Source: Aurantibacillus circumpalustris (GTDB lineage Bacteria > Bacteroidota > Bacteroidia > B-17B0 > Aurantibacillaceae). From it: DNA of 64,000 nt. Shown in pieces: positions 1 through 8,731 of the stretch. Within the stretch, counting starts at the first letter, position 1, and each line of letters begins with the position of its first letter. The translations under genes and the position numbers were made by a program. The stretch lies in contig NZ_CP121197.1 of the NCBI RefSeq assembly GCF_029625215.1, forward strand, positions 992,001 to 1,056,000, read 5' to 3'. The notes beneath the pieces were generated by a model, which was not told the origin of the DNA, did not search any database, and saw only the letters and a list, made by a program, of their open reading frames with translations.

Positions 1-1
1 T

Positions 2-823
2 ACAGTAACGCCAAACGCAACTACTATTTATACTGTTGCTGGTATTACTGGCAGTTTGCCTTTTCCATCTTGCTATGGGGCAAACACAATACAAATTGTC
101 GTAAATGCTTCTCCTACTTTGGCGGTGGCACTTTCGCCTAGTGTTTTATGTTCGCAACAAGGAAGTATAACAATTACAGCTTCAGGAGCAGATAATTACA
201 CATACCTCTCAAGTTCAAGTAACCCTCAAAGCATCGCTACACCTTCTGCAGGAGCCTGGAATTTTCCAATCACCGGGAACGCTTTAAATGGATGTAGCGC
301 CTCTGGTACAGTTGTATTTACAGTAGAACCAACACCAACTGTGACGGCAACAAAATCCTCTCCAACTGTTTGTACCACCCATGAGGTTACATTAACTGCC
401 AATGGAGCTGACACTTATGTTTGGTCTGGTGCTGGCGCTGGATCTACCGCGAATCCATTAACGTACAGTTCTTCTACAACAGGTAGTAAAATTTTTACTT
501 TAATTGGAACCGATCTTGCTGGTTGTACTGGCTCGGCTGTTGTATCAGTAAATGTGATTGTTTGTAATCTGGTTGGTATTAGTGTAAATAATGCTTTTGA
601 AGAAACAGCTATCTTCCCGAATCCTTTTACGAATGAAATCAAAATAAACGTACTTGATGGAAATGTGGTTGTCTATAATGCACTTGGACAAATTGTTGTG
701 AATGCAGCGGTACACTCATCAGAAACAATTAACACTAGCGAGTTACCTAAAGGGGCTTATATTGTTAAAGCATATAACACAAACGGTGAATTAGTTAAAA
801 CAGCTAAATTGGTTAAAAACTAA
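2..823 (+). CDS. C-terminal part of a T9SS-secreted adhesin-like protein
   Basis: The reading frame is open from the first bases of the window, so the gene starts upstream. What remains is a run of Thr/Ser/Gly-rich beta-sandwich repeats with paired cysteines (two repeats resembling 'PTxxVxxSPSxxCxxxxVTITASGADxYxW'), typical of the PKD/Ig-like stalks of secreted Bacteroidota proteins. The last ~70 residues are a type A T9SS sorting domain: IFPNPFTNEI, then YNALGQIV, then LPKGAYIVKAYN and a basic end (KTAKLVKN). Such proteins are exported by Sec, pass the outer membrane through T9SS and are usually anchored on the surface or released. The ligand or substrate cannot be told from this fragment. 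The gene ends at a strong hairpin terminator. Confidence 0.85.
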   Translation, partial: TVTPNATTIYTVAGITGSLPFPSCYGANTIQIVVNASPTLAVALSPSVLCSQQGSITITASGADNYTYLSSSSNPQSIATPSAGAWNFPITGNALNGCSASGTVVFTVEPTPTVTATKSSPTVCTTHEVTLTANGADTYVWSGAGAGSTANPLTYSSSTTGSKIFTLIGTDLAGCTGSAVVSVNVIVCNLVGISVNNAFEETAIFPNPFTNEIKINVLDGNVVVYNALGQIVVNAAVHSSETINTSELPKGAYIVKAYNTNGELVKTAKLVKN

Positions 824-841
824 GTTGGTAATTCTATTATT

Positions 842-880
842 AAACCCGTTATAGCTTGCTATAACGGGTTTTTTGTTTTT
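842..880 (+). terminator. Rho-independent terminator
   Basis: A perfect 12-bp inverted repeat (AAACCCGTTATA / TATAACGGGTTT) with a 6-nt loop is followed by TTTTTTGTTTTT. It lies just after the stop codon of the T9SS protein. Confidence 0.9.
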
Positions 881-885
881 TAACC

Positions 886-914
886 TTGTTCAAACAAATG
901 ATTTGGTAAATTTA
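886..914 (+). promoter_or_regulatory. Candidate promoter of mqnC
   Basis: TTG (886-888), 18 nt, then TAAATTTA (907-914), one mismatch from the Bacteroidota -7 consensus TAnnTTTG. It lies 30 nt before the mqnC ATG and just after the upstream terminator, where a promoter is expected. Confidence 0.45.
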
Positions 915-944
915 CCGAGGTTTCGTTAACCTACTTAAATATTT

Positions 945-2072
945 ATGACAGTTGATTCACTCTTAGAACGCGCACTCAAATTTGATTTTTTGAGTATTGA
1001 AGAAGGAGTTTTTCTTTTTGAAAACGCAGCAACCGCAGATCTAGCTTTTGTTGCGAATGAATTAAAAAAAATTCAAAAGAAAAACTCAAACAAGGTTACC
1101 TGGCAAATAGACAGAAACCTAAACACCACCAATGTTTGTATAGCGAATTGTAAATTTTGTAATTTTTACAGAATACCTGGTCATAAAGAATCCTACATAA
1201 CTGACATAAAAACGTATAAGAAAAAAATTGAAGAAACAATTAAATACGGAGGTGATCAATTGTTATTGCAAGGCGGACATCATCCTGATTTAGGCTTATC
1301 GTTTTATACTAATTTATTCAAAGAAATTAAATCACATTTTCCGCAAATAAAACTACACTCTCTCGGTCCTCCAGAAATTGCCCATATCACTAAGCTAGAA
1401 AAAAGCACCCATACAGAAGTTTTAAAAGCGCTTGTAGAAGCAGGTTTGAACAGTTTACCAGGCGCAGGCGCAGAAATATTGAACGACCGTGTTCGCCGTT
1501 TAATTAGTAAAGGGAAGTGCACAGGACGTGAATGGTTGGAGGTAATGAAGGCTGCCCATCAACTGAACATCACAACTAGTGCTACGATGATGTTTGGTCA
1601 TGTTGAAACCATTTATGAACGTTTTGAACATTTGGTTTGGATACGTGAAGTCCAGGCTCAAAAACCCGCCCACGCGAAAGGATTTTTAGCTTTTATTCCC
1701 TGGCCCTTTATGGATGATGGTACTTTATTAAAACGTGTAAAAGGCGTTAAGAATACAGTAACTTCTGATGAATACATTCGCATGTTGGCACTTAGTCGGA
1801 TAATGCTTCCAAATATTGAAAATATACAAGCAAGTTGGTTAACAGTTGGTAAGGCTACAGCTCAAATTTGCCTACATTCTGGCGCAAATGATTTTGGAAG
1901 TATCATGATTGAAGAAAATGTTGTAAGTGCTGCAGGAGCACCACATAGATTTACTTACAAAACCATTCAAGAATCAATTCAAGATGCGGGGTTCGAACCT
2001 CAATTACGGAATCAACAATACGAATACCGTGAGTTGCCAGAAGGAATCGAAGAACAAATAGTAAATTATTGA
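945..2072 (+). CDS. mqnC: Cyclic dehypoxanthine futalosine synthase (MqnC)
   Basis: Radical-SAM enzyme of the futalosine route to menaquinone; it cyclises dehypoxanthine futalosine to the cyclic form. The 375-residue length fits the family. The [4Fe-4S] cluster motif is CIANCKFC (Cx3Cx2C) near residue 67, preceded by 'DRNLNTTNV' and followed by NFYR, the pattern of MqnC rather than MqnE. LLQGGHHPDLGL, the GAGAE stretch and the C-terminal FGSIMIEENVVSAAG are also family hallmarks. It implies that this organism uses the futalosine route and not the classical Men pathway. It is followed at short distance by a signal-peptide protein and purT, possibly one transcript. Confidence 0.93.
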   Translation: MTVDSLLERALKFDFLSIEEGVFLFENAATADLAFVANELKKIQKKNSNKVTWQIDRNLNTTNVCIANCKFCNFYRIPGHKESYITDIKTYKKKIEETIKYGGDQLLLQGGHHPDLGLSFYTNLFKEIKSHFPQIKLHSLGPPEIAHITKLEKSTHTEVLKALVEAGLNSLPGAGAEILNDRVRRLISKGKCTGREWLEVMKAAHQLNITTSATMMFGHVETIYERFEHLVWIREVQAQKPAHAKGFLAFIPWPFMDDGTLLKRVKGVKNTVTSDEYIRMLALSRIMLPNIENIQASWLTVGKATAQICLHSGANDFGSIMIEENVVSAAGAPHRFTYKTIQESIQDAGFEPQLRNQQYEYRELPEGIEEQIVNY

Positions 2073-2111
2073 TTTTTAATACGGAAACAGATATAAAAAC
2101 TACATTTGTTT

Positions 2112-2759
2112 ATGCTTAAAAAGCTTTTCATAGTTCTCGTATTATTGTTTTTCTCAAGACCTTCTTACTCTCAAAAAGCACAAGACACTATTTTTTTAAT
2201 GAATGGAATTGTTATTGCCAAACAGGTTATTGACACCACTTTTAATACGGTTACAATAATGAATCCAAAAAAACATTTACAAAAAATTCATTACGAAATG
2301 AACCAATTGTACATGGTAAAATTTGCAGACGGTTATAAACGCTATTACTATGTGCAAGATCCGTCAATATACAATGAGTTTACGCGCGATGAAATGTGGT
2401 TATTTATGAAAGGGGAAAGTGACGCGAGGAAAGGATTTAAAGCGAGGGGGGCATTAACAACGTCAATTTTTATAGGCTTTGCGGCCGGAGCAACGGGAAC
2501 TTTTTTTGCCCCTATTGCTCCATTCGGATTTATGGCTCTGAGCGGTGTTACTAAAGTTAAAATCAAACACAACACAGTAAGTAATCCAAGATATATCGAA
2601 GACGATGCTTATATACTCGGTTACGAAAGGGTTGCGAGACAGAAACGAAAAACAAAATCTTTAATAGGAGGAACAATTGGATTAGCCCTAGGTTATGCTT
2701 TTTATGCTATTTTTAATGATAAGTATCCAGAAAATGGCAACATAGGATTTAATAGATAA
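2112..2759 (+). CDS. Hypothetical exported protein with two membrane-like segments
   Basis: Family not recognised. The N-terminus (MLKKLFIVLVLLFFSRPSYSQ) is a Sec signal peptide. The start is the ATG at 2112; a TTG two codons upstream is less likely. The mature part begins 'DTIFLMNGIVIAKQV', a strand-rich opening shared by many small Bacteroidota envelope proteins, and two Gly/Ala-rich hydrophobic stretches (about residues 110-145 and 183-200) could cross a membrane. It sits 39 nt after mqnC and 28 nt before purT, so co-transcription is likely, but nothing links it to menaquinone or purine synthesis. TACATTTG ends 3 nt before its ATG. Confidence 0.6.
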   Translation: MLKKLFIVLVLLFFSRPSYSQKAQDTIFLMNGIVIAKQVIDTTFNTVTIMNPKKHLQKIHYEMNQLYMVKFADGYKRYYYVQDPSIYNEFTRDEMWLFMKGESDARKGFKARGALTTSIFIGFAAGATGTFFAPIAPFGFMALSGVTKVKIKHNTVSNPRYIEDDAYILGYERVARQKRKTKSLIGGTIGLALGYAFYAIFNDKYPENGNIGFNR

Positions 2760-2787
2760 ATGAATTTATAATAAGATTAATAAGAGA

Positions 2788-3957
2788 ATGCAAAAAAAAA
2801 TAATGCTGCTTGGCAGCGGAGAGCTCGGAAAAGAATTAGTTATTGCTTTACAGCGATTAGGAGAATATGTTATTGCTGTTGATAGCTATACTAGTGCTCC
2901 TGCCATGCAAGTAGCTCATACGTTTGAAGTGATTAATATGCTCGATGGCGATGCCTTGGATAAAATTGTAACGAAGCATAAACCTGATTTGATTGTACCC
3001 GAAATTGAAGCCATAAGAACAGAACGTTTTTATGATTATGAAAAACAAGGAATAACGGTTGTGCCAAGTGCGAAAGCAGCAAACTTCACCATGAATAGAA
3101 AAGCAATTCGCGACCTAGCATCTAAAACGCTTGGTTTAAGAACGGCAAAATACCAATACGCAACAACGCTCGAAGAATTTAAAGTGGCGGTTAGTGCAGT
3201 TGGAATTCCCTGTGTAGTAAAGCCTTTAATGAGCAGCAGCGGTAAAGGCCAGAGCATTGTTAAAACAGAGTCCGATATTGAAAAAAGCTGGACCTATGCC
3301 ATGGAAGGTTCGCGCGGAGATTCCAAAGAAATTATTATTGAAGAGTTTATAAAATTTGATTCTGAAATAACGCTGTTAACAGTAACGCAAAAAGAAGGGC
3401 CAACATTATTCTGTCCTCCTATTGGGCACAGGCAGGAACGTGGAGACTACCAAGAGAGCTGGCAGCCATGTGCTATCAGCGACAAGGATTTGAAGGAAGC
3501 TCAGAGCATGGCTGAGAAAGTAACCCGAGAATTAACTGGTGCTGGTATTTGGGGCATTGAATTTTTTCTAACGCCTAACGGAGTTTATTTTAGTGAACTA
3601 TCTCCTCGTCCACACGATACAGGCATGGTAACTCTAGCCAACACACAAAATTATAATGAGTTTGAATTACATGCTCGCGCAATTTTAGGATTACCAATTC
3701 CTGAAATTGAATTAATAAAGCAAGGCGCGTCAGCAGTTGTATTGGCAGAAAAAGAAGGCGGATTACCTGCTTATACAGGAGTAGTTGAAGTGCTTAAAAA
3801 CACCAATACTGATATTAAAATATTTAATAAGCCAACTACACGCCCATATAGACGCATGGCGGTTGTTTTATGTAATGATCAAGTAAATGCAGACGTCATA
3901 AAAACGAAAGAGAAGGCAATGAAGCTTGCTGTGCAAATCAAATTAGTTTATTCATGA
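2788..3957 (+). CDS. purT: Formate-dependent phosphoribosylglycinamide formyltransferase (PurT)
   Basis: ATP-grasp enzyme that makes formyl-GAR from GAR, formate and ATP, the third step of purine synthesis, without folate. The 389-residue length is close to E. coli PurT (392). The N-terminal pre-ATP-grasp domain starts [12 protein letters not shown]; the nucleotide-binding part has [14 protein letters not shown] (about 148-161); the metal and phosphate site has [14 protein letters not shown] (about 270-283). The [16 protein letters not shown] segment is typical of PurT rather than PurK. The stop codon overlaps the next gene (ATGA). purH lies 12 kb away on the other strand, so the pathway is not in one operon. 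Confidence 0.95.
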   Translation: MQKKIMLLGSGELGKELVIALQRLGEYVIAVDSYTSAPAMQVAHTFEVINMLDGDALDKIVTKHKPDLIVPEIEAIRTERFYDYEKQGITVVPSAKAANFTMNRKAIRDLASKTLGLRTAKYQYATTLEEFKVAVSAVGIPCVVKPLMSSSGKGQSIVKTESDIEKSWTYAMEGSRGDSKEIIIEEFIKFDSEITLLTVTQKEGPTLFCPPIGHRQERGDYQESWQPCAISDKDLKEAQSMAEKVTRELTGAGIWGIEFFLTPNGVYFSELSPRPHDTGMVTLANTQNYNEFELHARAILGLPIPEIELIKQGASAVVLAEKEGGLPAYTGVVEVLKNTNTDIKIFNKPTTRPYRRMAVVLCNDQVNADVIKTKEKAMKLAVQIKLVYS

Positions 3958-4499
3958 GATTTTTATTCATTGTACTGGTAAGTTGTTTACACTTTGTGGG
4001 TTATTCACAAATAACAGATTCTATTAATTTGGCTCCATCGAGTTTATTCAATAATTTGAAATTAGGAGATTCACTTACTTTTTATCAGTGCCATGTGGAA
4101 GAAGCCGTTCAACAACTTTCCACGGCTTCAGGTCAAACCCTTACTGGTAAGACTCAAAAATATACGATTACTGAAAAATATGTTTTAGTAAAAACAGACA
4201 TGGGTTATAATGCAAATTACTATACCTCCTCATTAAATGTTTTTCCAAACAAAAAGTTTTCGGGACTAAAAATAAGAGAACGACCTTATTGGGCTTTCGA
4301 AAAAGAAAAGACTGTAACGTTAAATGATCAAGACTTAAAAGTATTTCTGGCTTTAGAAAAAAAGGGGCATGAGGCGATTGAGTACGATTTTGGAATTACG
4401 CGGTATAACACAAATCAAATTATTATTAAACAGCACAAGAATTTTAAGCAATTGGTAATTGAAGGGAATTATGTGATTTCTAAACTAATTAAATTGTAA
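3954..4499 (+). CDS. Hypothetical exported protein, translationally coupled to purT
   Basis: The family is not recognised. The first 19 residues form a signal peptide ending GYSQ. The mature protein (~160 aa) is strand-rich with repeated Lys/Ile/Tyr patterns ('[18 protein letters not shown]', '[20 protein letters not shown]'); there is no lipobox and no membrane helix after the signal, so it is probably periplasmic. Its ATG overlaps the purT stop by 4 nt, the strongest evidence for a shared transcript. It faces cysQ tail to tail with 8 nt between stop codons and no obvious terminator. Confidence 0.6.
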   Translation: MRFLFIVLVSCLHFVGYSQITDSINLAPSSLFNNLKLGDSLTFYQCHVEEAVQQLSTASGQTLTGKTQKYTITEKYVLVKTDMGYNANYYTSSLNVFPNKKFSGLKIRERPYWAFEKEKTVTLNDQDLKVFLALEKKGHEAIEYDFGITRYNTNQIIIKQHKNFKQLVIEGNYVISKLIKL

Positions 4500-4507
4500 G
4501 AATTAGT

Positions 4508-5329
4508 TTAAAACGTTTTGCACTTGGCTATAAAGTAATTGTTTTTCATTTCCTCTCTATTGTATACCATTGGCAAATTTGTACCGAGGTCTATAAGTTG
4601 ACATCCGGCTTCTTCAAGAATACACTGCCCCGCAGCGGTGTCCCACTCCATGGTTGTTCCATAACGTGAATATTCATGAGCTTTACCTTCGGCAACCCAG
4701 CACTGTTTAATGCTGCTACCAACGCTGATCATATCTACGTCTCCGTATAAATTTTTTAATTTACTTACATGTTCATTTATTTCTCTGCTAAGGTGCGAAC
4801 GACTTCCAACAACGGTATACGTTTTGGGTAATTTTTGTGATGGTAGTTTTTTAGCAAATTCAAAAAGATGATCAATTAGATTTTTTTTAGAAAGCTCTCT
4901 AATCATATCGTGTTGGGTTATTTTGTAACTACCACCATTTTTGTAACCAAAATAAATATCCTTAGCAACAGGAGCATAAATTATACCAATTACAGGTTTG
5001 TTATCTTCTACAAGGGCAATGTTAACTGCAAATTCTCCATTTCGTTTCACGTATTCTTTTGTTCCATCAAGAGGGTCTACAATCCATACTTGAGGCCATG
5101 TTTTTCGTATGGCGTAGTCTAAAATCTCTTCTTCTTCACTAATAACGGGAATATTTGAGGCAGACAATATTTTTGTAATGAATTCACCAGAAGTTTTATC
5201 TGCCAACGTTACTGGAGTATTGTCTGATTTTGTTTCAACGTAAAAATCGGTATTGTAAATTTTAAGAATTTCGTCGCCAGCTATAAAAGCCGCATTAATC
5301 GCAAGTTTTAAAAGATCTTTAGTGTCCAT
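4508..5329 (-). CDS. cysQ: 3'(2'),5'-bisphosphate nucleotidase (CysQ)
   Basis: Inositol-monophosphatase superfamily enzyme that hydrolyses PAP left over from sulfate activation to AMP. It has 273 residues. Metal-binding motifs are present: ISEEEE (about 63-68), DPLDGTKEY (85-93) and WDTAAGQCILEEAG near the C-terminus. 'KSDNTPVTLADK' at 34-45 is also typical of CysQ. The start codon lies inside the end of the upstream alpha/beta hydrolase gene (11-nt overlap), so the two are probably translated from one message together with the rhodanese gene. No sulfate-assimilation genes are visible nearby. Confidence 0.92.
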   Translation of the reverse strand: MDTKDLLKLAINAAFIAGDEILKIYNTDFYVETKSDNTPVTLADKTSGEFITKILSASNIPVISEEEEILDYAIRKTWPQVWIVDPLDGTKEYVKRNGEFAVNIALVEDNKPVIGIIYAPVAKDIYFGYKNGGSYKITQHDMIRELSKKNLIDHLFEFAKKLPSQKLPKTYTVVGSRSHLSREINEHVSKLKNLYGDVDMISVGSSIKQCWVAEGKAHEYSRYGTTMEWDTAAGQCILEEAGCQLIDLGTNLPMVYNREEMKNNYFIAKCKTF

Positions 5330-5966
5330 TAAATACTTTTTTTAGTATAGAATTAAGTTCATGTGCTTTATACACAACCATGGCATGATTACCATTTTTT
5401 ATGGGTTCAAAATTTTTTATTTTACTCGATGGTAATAAACGATCTGCCAAGCCATGTATATGATAAATTGTTTGCGAATTGTATTTTCTCGGCCAATTAA
5501 TAATCATATCAATACAATATTTAAAATAATTTGGCGGCATTGATTGAGCCATTTGCTTAAACTCAAACAAATCATTTTTTTCAAAACCAATAAACCAACT
5601 TAGTTTGGATACTAGTTTACGGTAACCACTGTCTCTTACTAATTTATGAAGCGGAAATATTTTTAAAAATTTTATGCGAATGGGTAGTTCCTCTCTCGTT
5701 TTACAGGATGAGATCAAAACAAGTTTTTTCACTTGAATTAAATCGGCAATTTCGCAACATAACATACCTCCAAATGAAACACCCATCATGTTTATTGGGG
5801 TAGACTTATCAATTTGATCAATGAAGGTTTTTGCGTAATCGCTGAGTGTAAAGGCGGGTTCAGGTTTAGGCCATTCAAGTATTTTTAGAGAATGCTGAGG
5901 TATGGAAATATTCTTAAAAAGATTTCTATCAGTGCCTAATCCAGGTATGGTGTAAACTATCTCCAA
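5319..5966 (-). CDS. Small alpha/beta hydrolase
   Basis: A compact 215-residue alpha/beta hydrolase. It starts with the usual first strand and oxyanion loop (YTIPGLGTDRNLF). The nucleophile elbow is GVSFGG (Ser64); the acid is probably Asp175 (HGLADRLLP) and the base His194 (NGNHAM), so the triad looks complete. There is no signal peptide, so it acts in the cytoplasm. The substrate is unknown; carboxylesterases and acyl-thioesterases of this size look alike. It lies between the rhodanese gene (1 nt gap) and cysQ (11-nt overlap). Confidence 0.75.
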   Translation of the reverse strand: MEIVYTIPGLGTDRNLFKNISIPQHSLKILEWPKPEPAFTLSDYAKTFIDQIDKSTPINMMGVSFGGMLCCEIADLIQVKKLVLISSCKTREELPIRIKFLKIFPLHKLVRDSGYRKLVSKLSWFIGFEKNDLFEFKQMAQSMPPNYFKYCIDMIINWPRKYNSQTIYHIHGLADRLLPSSKIKNFEPIKNGNHAMVVYKAHELNSILKKVFNGH

Positions 5967-5967
5967 A

Positions 5968-6351
5968 TTATTTTTTTTCTATCTCTAATCCTTTTCTCTT
6001 CCAATCATCAAAACCTTTTTCAAGATTTACAACTTCTTTAAAGCCATTCTTTTTCATTAGGTCAACGCACTCTCCGCTTCTTCCGCCACCCGCACAATAA
6101 ACTAAATACGTTTTTTTCTTATCTAGTTTTAAAAGTTGCGACTCAGCATCTTTTGCAAAAAAATCAATTTGGCGAGCCCCCTTTATCATTCCCTTAGAGT
6201 TAATTTCATCTGAAGTTCTAAGATCGATAAGGATCGACTGTTTTTCATCGATCAGTTTTTTGAATGTTACGGCGTCTACATTTTTTACAATAGTTTGTGC
6301 GCCTAAAGTGAAGCTTAGGCAAAAAAGGCTAAGTGTAATAAGTTTTTTCAT
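5968..6351 (-). CDS. Periplasmic single-domain rhodanese
   Basis: A 127-residue protein with a signal peptide (MKKLITLSLFCLSFTLGAQ) and one rhodanese domain. The conserved entry ILIDLRTSDEI and the active-site loop YCAGGGRSG with Cys86 are present, so sulfurtransferase or persulfide chemistry is possible. Export puts it in the periplasm, where such proteins handle thiosulfate or persulfides or have redox roles. It is the first gene of a tight set with the hydrolase and cysQ; a TATCTTTA sequence ~25-30 nt upstream (one mismatch from TAnnTTTG) may be its promoter. Confidence 0.85.
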   Translation of the reverse strand: MKKLITLSLFCLSFTLGAQTIVKNVDAVTFKKLIDEKQSILIDLRTSDEINSKGMIKGARQIDFFAKDAESQLLKLDKKKTYLVYCAGGGRSGECVDLMKKNGFKEVVNLEKGFDDWKRKGLEIEKK

Positions 6352-6614
6352 TTTAAAAATTCAGTAGATTTTAGTTAAAGATACATTTTAAGGTATAAGC
6401 TTCTTGTCTACTACTACAAATTTAGCTTTATTAAACGCAAAAAAACAAAGCATCCACTTTTGTTTAAGTAGAGCCGCCCTCCCACTTAAAGCACTAATAT
6501 TGAGATAAATACAAGTTTGTTTTTTATACTTATTAACATATTAGTACCCAAAGCTTAATTTTAGCAATGAGATATATACGGGAATTAATAAGCACATTTG
6601 TAAAAAAATAAACC

Positions 6615-7433
6615 ATGAAAAAATTCAGTTTAATAATTATTTTGACACTTTCATTTTTTGTTGGAAAAACGCAATCTCTGGATTCGCTAACAATTAATTA
6701 TTATGAAAATTTTCCTTACGCCTATTTGGAGTCAGGAAAGTTGAGAGGCATAGAGATTGATATTATTGAGGAATATGTCAACTGGTTAAAAGCGAAAAAA
6801 GGCATAACCCTTGTTCTGAACTATAAACCGTATAACGAGTTTAGTGCGTTTTATAACTCTGTTAAGAATGGTAGTTCTAAAATAATTGGTTTAGGTTCGG
6901 TAACTACTAATGCCGATAGAGAAAAAGAAGTTTCTATTTCTGCGCCGTATTTGCAGAATGTGGCTGTATTGATTACTGCCGGGAAAGTCCATACTGTCAA
7001 AGAAAAAAACCAAACAGAAGTCACAAAAGTCTTCAGTGGTTTAAATGCTATGGTGGTGAATAATTCAAGTCACATGGTGTATATGAACAGCATTAAAAGG
7101 ACATTTATACCGAACTTAAAAATAGAATCTACTGAGTCTCAAAATAAAGTATTAGAAAAAATAAGCAACGATCACACTTTTTTTGGTTACGTTGATATTG
7201 TTGCCTACTGGGCGTACCTAAAAAACAATCCGTCTAAGTTTTTAAAAATTCAGAAAGTATTCAACGAACCAAAAGAATATCTTGGGTTTATTATGCCGAA
7301 AGAAAGTTTGTACAAAAGTTCTTTAAACGAATTTTTTGAAAGCGGATTTGGATTCACATCCACAAAATCGTACCACCAGATTTTAGAAAAATATCTGGGA
7401 TATGAAATAATAGAATCGGTAGAGATAAAATAA
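6615..7433 (+). CDS. Periplasmic substrate-binding protein (SBP family 3-like)
   Basis: A 272-residue protein with a signal peptide ending VGKTQ. The mature part follows the amino-acid-binding family 3 fold: LTINYYENFPYAYLESGKLRGIEIDIIEEYVNWL is the typical first lobe, then a 'GLGSVTTNADREKEVSISAPYLQNVAVLI' segment and a hinge before the second lobe. There is no permease or ATPase gene nearby, so it may be a stand-alone sensor or scavenging protein. The 263 nt upstream hold no gene and no consensus promoter that I can see. It converges on rsmB with 2 nt between stop codons. Confidence 0.8.
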   Translation: MKKFSLIIILTLSFFVGKTQSLDSLTINYYENFPYAYLESGKLRGIEIDIIEEYVNWLKAKKGITLVLNYKPYNEFSAFYNSVKNGSSKIIGLGSVTTNADREKEVSISAPYLQNVAVLITAGKVHTVKEKNQTEVTKVFSGLNAMVVNNSSHMVYMNSIKRTFIPNLKIESTESQNKVLEKISNDHTFFGYVDIVAYWAYLKNNPSKFLKIQKVFNEPKEYLGFIMPKESLYKSSLNEFFESGFGFTSTKSYHQILEKYLGYEIIESVEIK

Positions 7434-7435
7434 CA

Positions 7436-8626
7436 CTAAGAAGTTTTTTTAAGTAAGGCCATGTAAAAGCCATCAAACCCTTCGCTTGGTAAAAGCGTGC
7501 TATCTTTTAGCAATTCAAAATTAGCGTTGTTGTTTAAAAACGTACTGACTTGATGTTGGTTTTCACTTGGCAGAATGCTGCAGGTGCTATATACCATAAG
7601 CCCACCAGTAGAGAGCATTTTTGAATAGTCCGATAAAATACTTTCCTGTATTTTTTTTGTCCGCTCAATCGTTTCTGCTGTCAATTTCCATTTGGCATCA
7701 GGGTTACGTTTGAGAACGCCCAAGCCACTACAAGGAACATCTAATAATAGTTTGGTTGCTTTGTTATGCAGTTTATTAATTGTTTGATCGGGTTCAATCA
7801 CTCGGGTTTCAATATTAGAAGCGCCTGCGCGTTTGGCGCGTTTTTTTAATTCTTCAAGTTTCCAAGCCTCTATATCAAGACTAATAACTTTCCCTTTGTT
7901 TTTCATTAAAGCAGAAAGGTGCAGGCTTTTTCCACCTGCGCCGGCGCAAGCGTCAATAACTAAATCGTTAGTCTTAGGATCGAGAAACTCGCTGATAAGT
8001 TGTGAACCGGCGTCTTGCACTTCGAACCAACCTTCTTTAAAAGTTTTTGTTTGGAAAACATTTTCACGTTTTGATAAGCGTAAAGCGTTTTCGACATTTT
8101 CAACAGAGGATGTTTCAATTTTATCTGCGAGTAATGCTTCAGAAAGTTTTTGTTTATTTGTTTTAAGTGCGTTTACACGTAAAAAAACCGAAGCTTGTTC
8201 GTTCATCGCAACAGCTTGTTTTAACCAAGTTTCTTCTCCTAATTCGTTACAGCCTAATTCCCAAAGCCAATCTGGGTAAGATTCATAGAGTGGTACATTT
8301 GTTTTTAAACTTTCTTGGTGTGCTAAAATATAAGGAACGTCAACGTGTTTAAACTCTTGCCAATCTGGTATTTCAACTTTTTTAACCACAAGCCAAACTG
8401 CTGTTATAAACCAAAAATTGGTTTGAGAATCGGCTAACTCGCTGTATAAACGAAAATTTCTAACAATATCATAAACTCCTTCTGCAACAAAGCGCCTGTC
8501 TCTGCTTCCCCATTGTGGGTTTTGTTTGAATACTTTTTCAAGCGCCTTATCTGCATATCTGTTTTTAATAAATATTTCTTGAACAGTTGCTGCAACGGAA
8601 TTAACAAGGTTTTTATAAAGTTTCAT
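7436..8626 (-). CDS. rsmB: 16S rRNA (cytosine-C5) methyltransferase of the RsmB/NOP family
   Basis: SAM-dependent RNA m5C methyltransferase. The N-terminal ~130 residues are a NusB-like RNA-binding part. The Rossmann domain has DACAGAGGKSLHLSALM (SAM loop), DVPCSGLGVLKRNPD (first Cys) and YSTCSILPSENQ (second, catalytic Cys). The ATG at 8626 (MKLYKNLVNSV) was chosen as start; the frame extends 13 codons further, but a TATCTTTG promoter-like box lies there, 4 nt before this ATG. Target C967 is inferred from the family; some Bacteroidota members modify other cytosines. Confidence 0.87.
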   Translation of the reverse strand: MKLYKNLVNSVAATVQEIFIKNRYADKALEKVFKQNPQWGSRDRRFVAEGVYDIVRNFRLYSELADSQTNFWFITAVWLVVKKVEIPDWQEFKHVDVPYILAHQESLKTNVPLYESYPDWLWELGCNELGEETWLKQAVAMNEQASVFLRVNALKTNKQKLSEALLADKIETSSVENVENALRLSKRENVFQTKTFKEGWFEVQDAGSQLISEFLDPKTNDLVIDACAGAGGKSLHLSALMKNKGKVISLDIEAWKLEELKKRAKRAGASNIETRVIEPDQTINKLHNKATKLLLDVPCSGLGVLKRNPDAKWKLTAETIERTKKIQESILSDYSKMLSTGGLMVYSTCSILPSENQHQVSTFLNNNANFELLKDSTLLPSEGFDGFYMALLKKTS

Positions 8627-8630
8627 TTTG

Positions 8631-8638
8631 CAAAGATA
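8631..8638 (-). promoter_or_regulatory. -7 box (TATCTTTG) 4 nt before the rsmB start
   Basis: A perfect TAnnTTTG match on the minus strand. If used, transcription would start at or very near the ATG (leaderless message). A good -33 element is lacking: the nearest TTTG is 24 nt away. Confidence 0.4.
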
Positions 8639-8731
8639 GTGGTAATTACCAATACCACTTGGCAAAGCCTTAATAAATATAGATTAACTCCGATTATAGA
8701 AATGGTTTTGCGTTGGATATTAGGAGTGTAA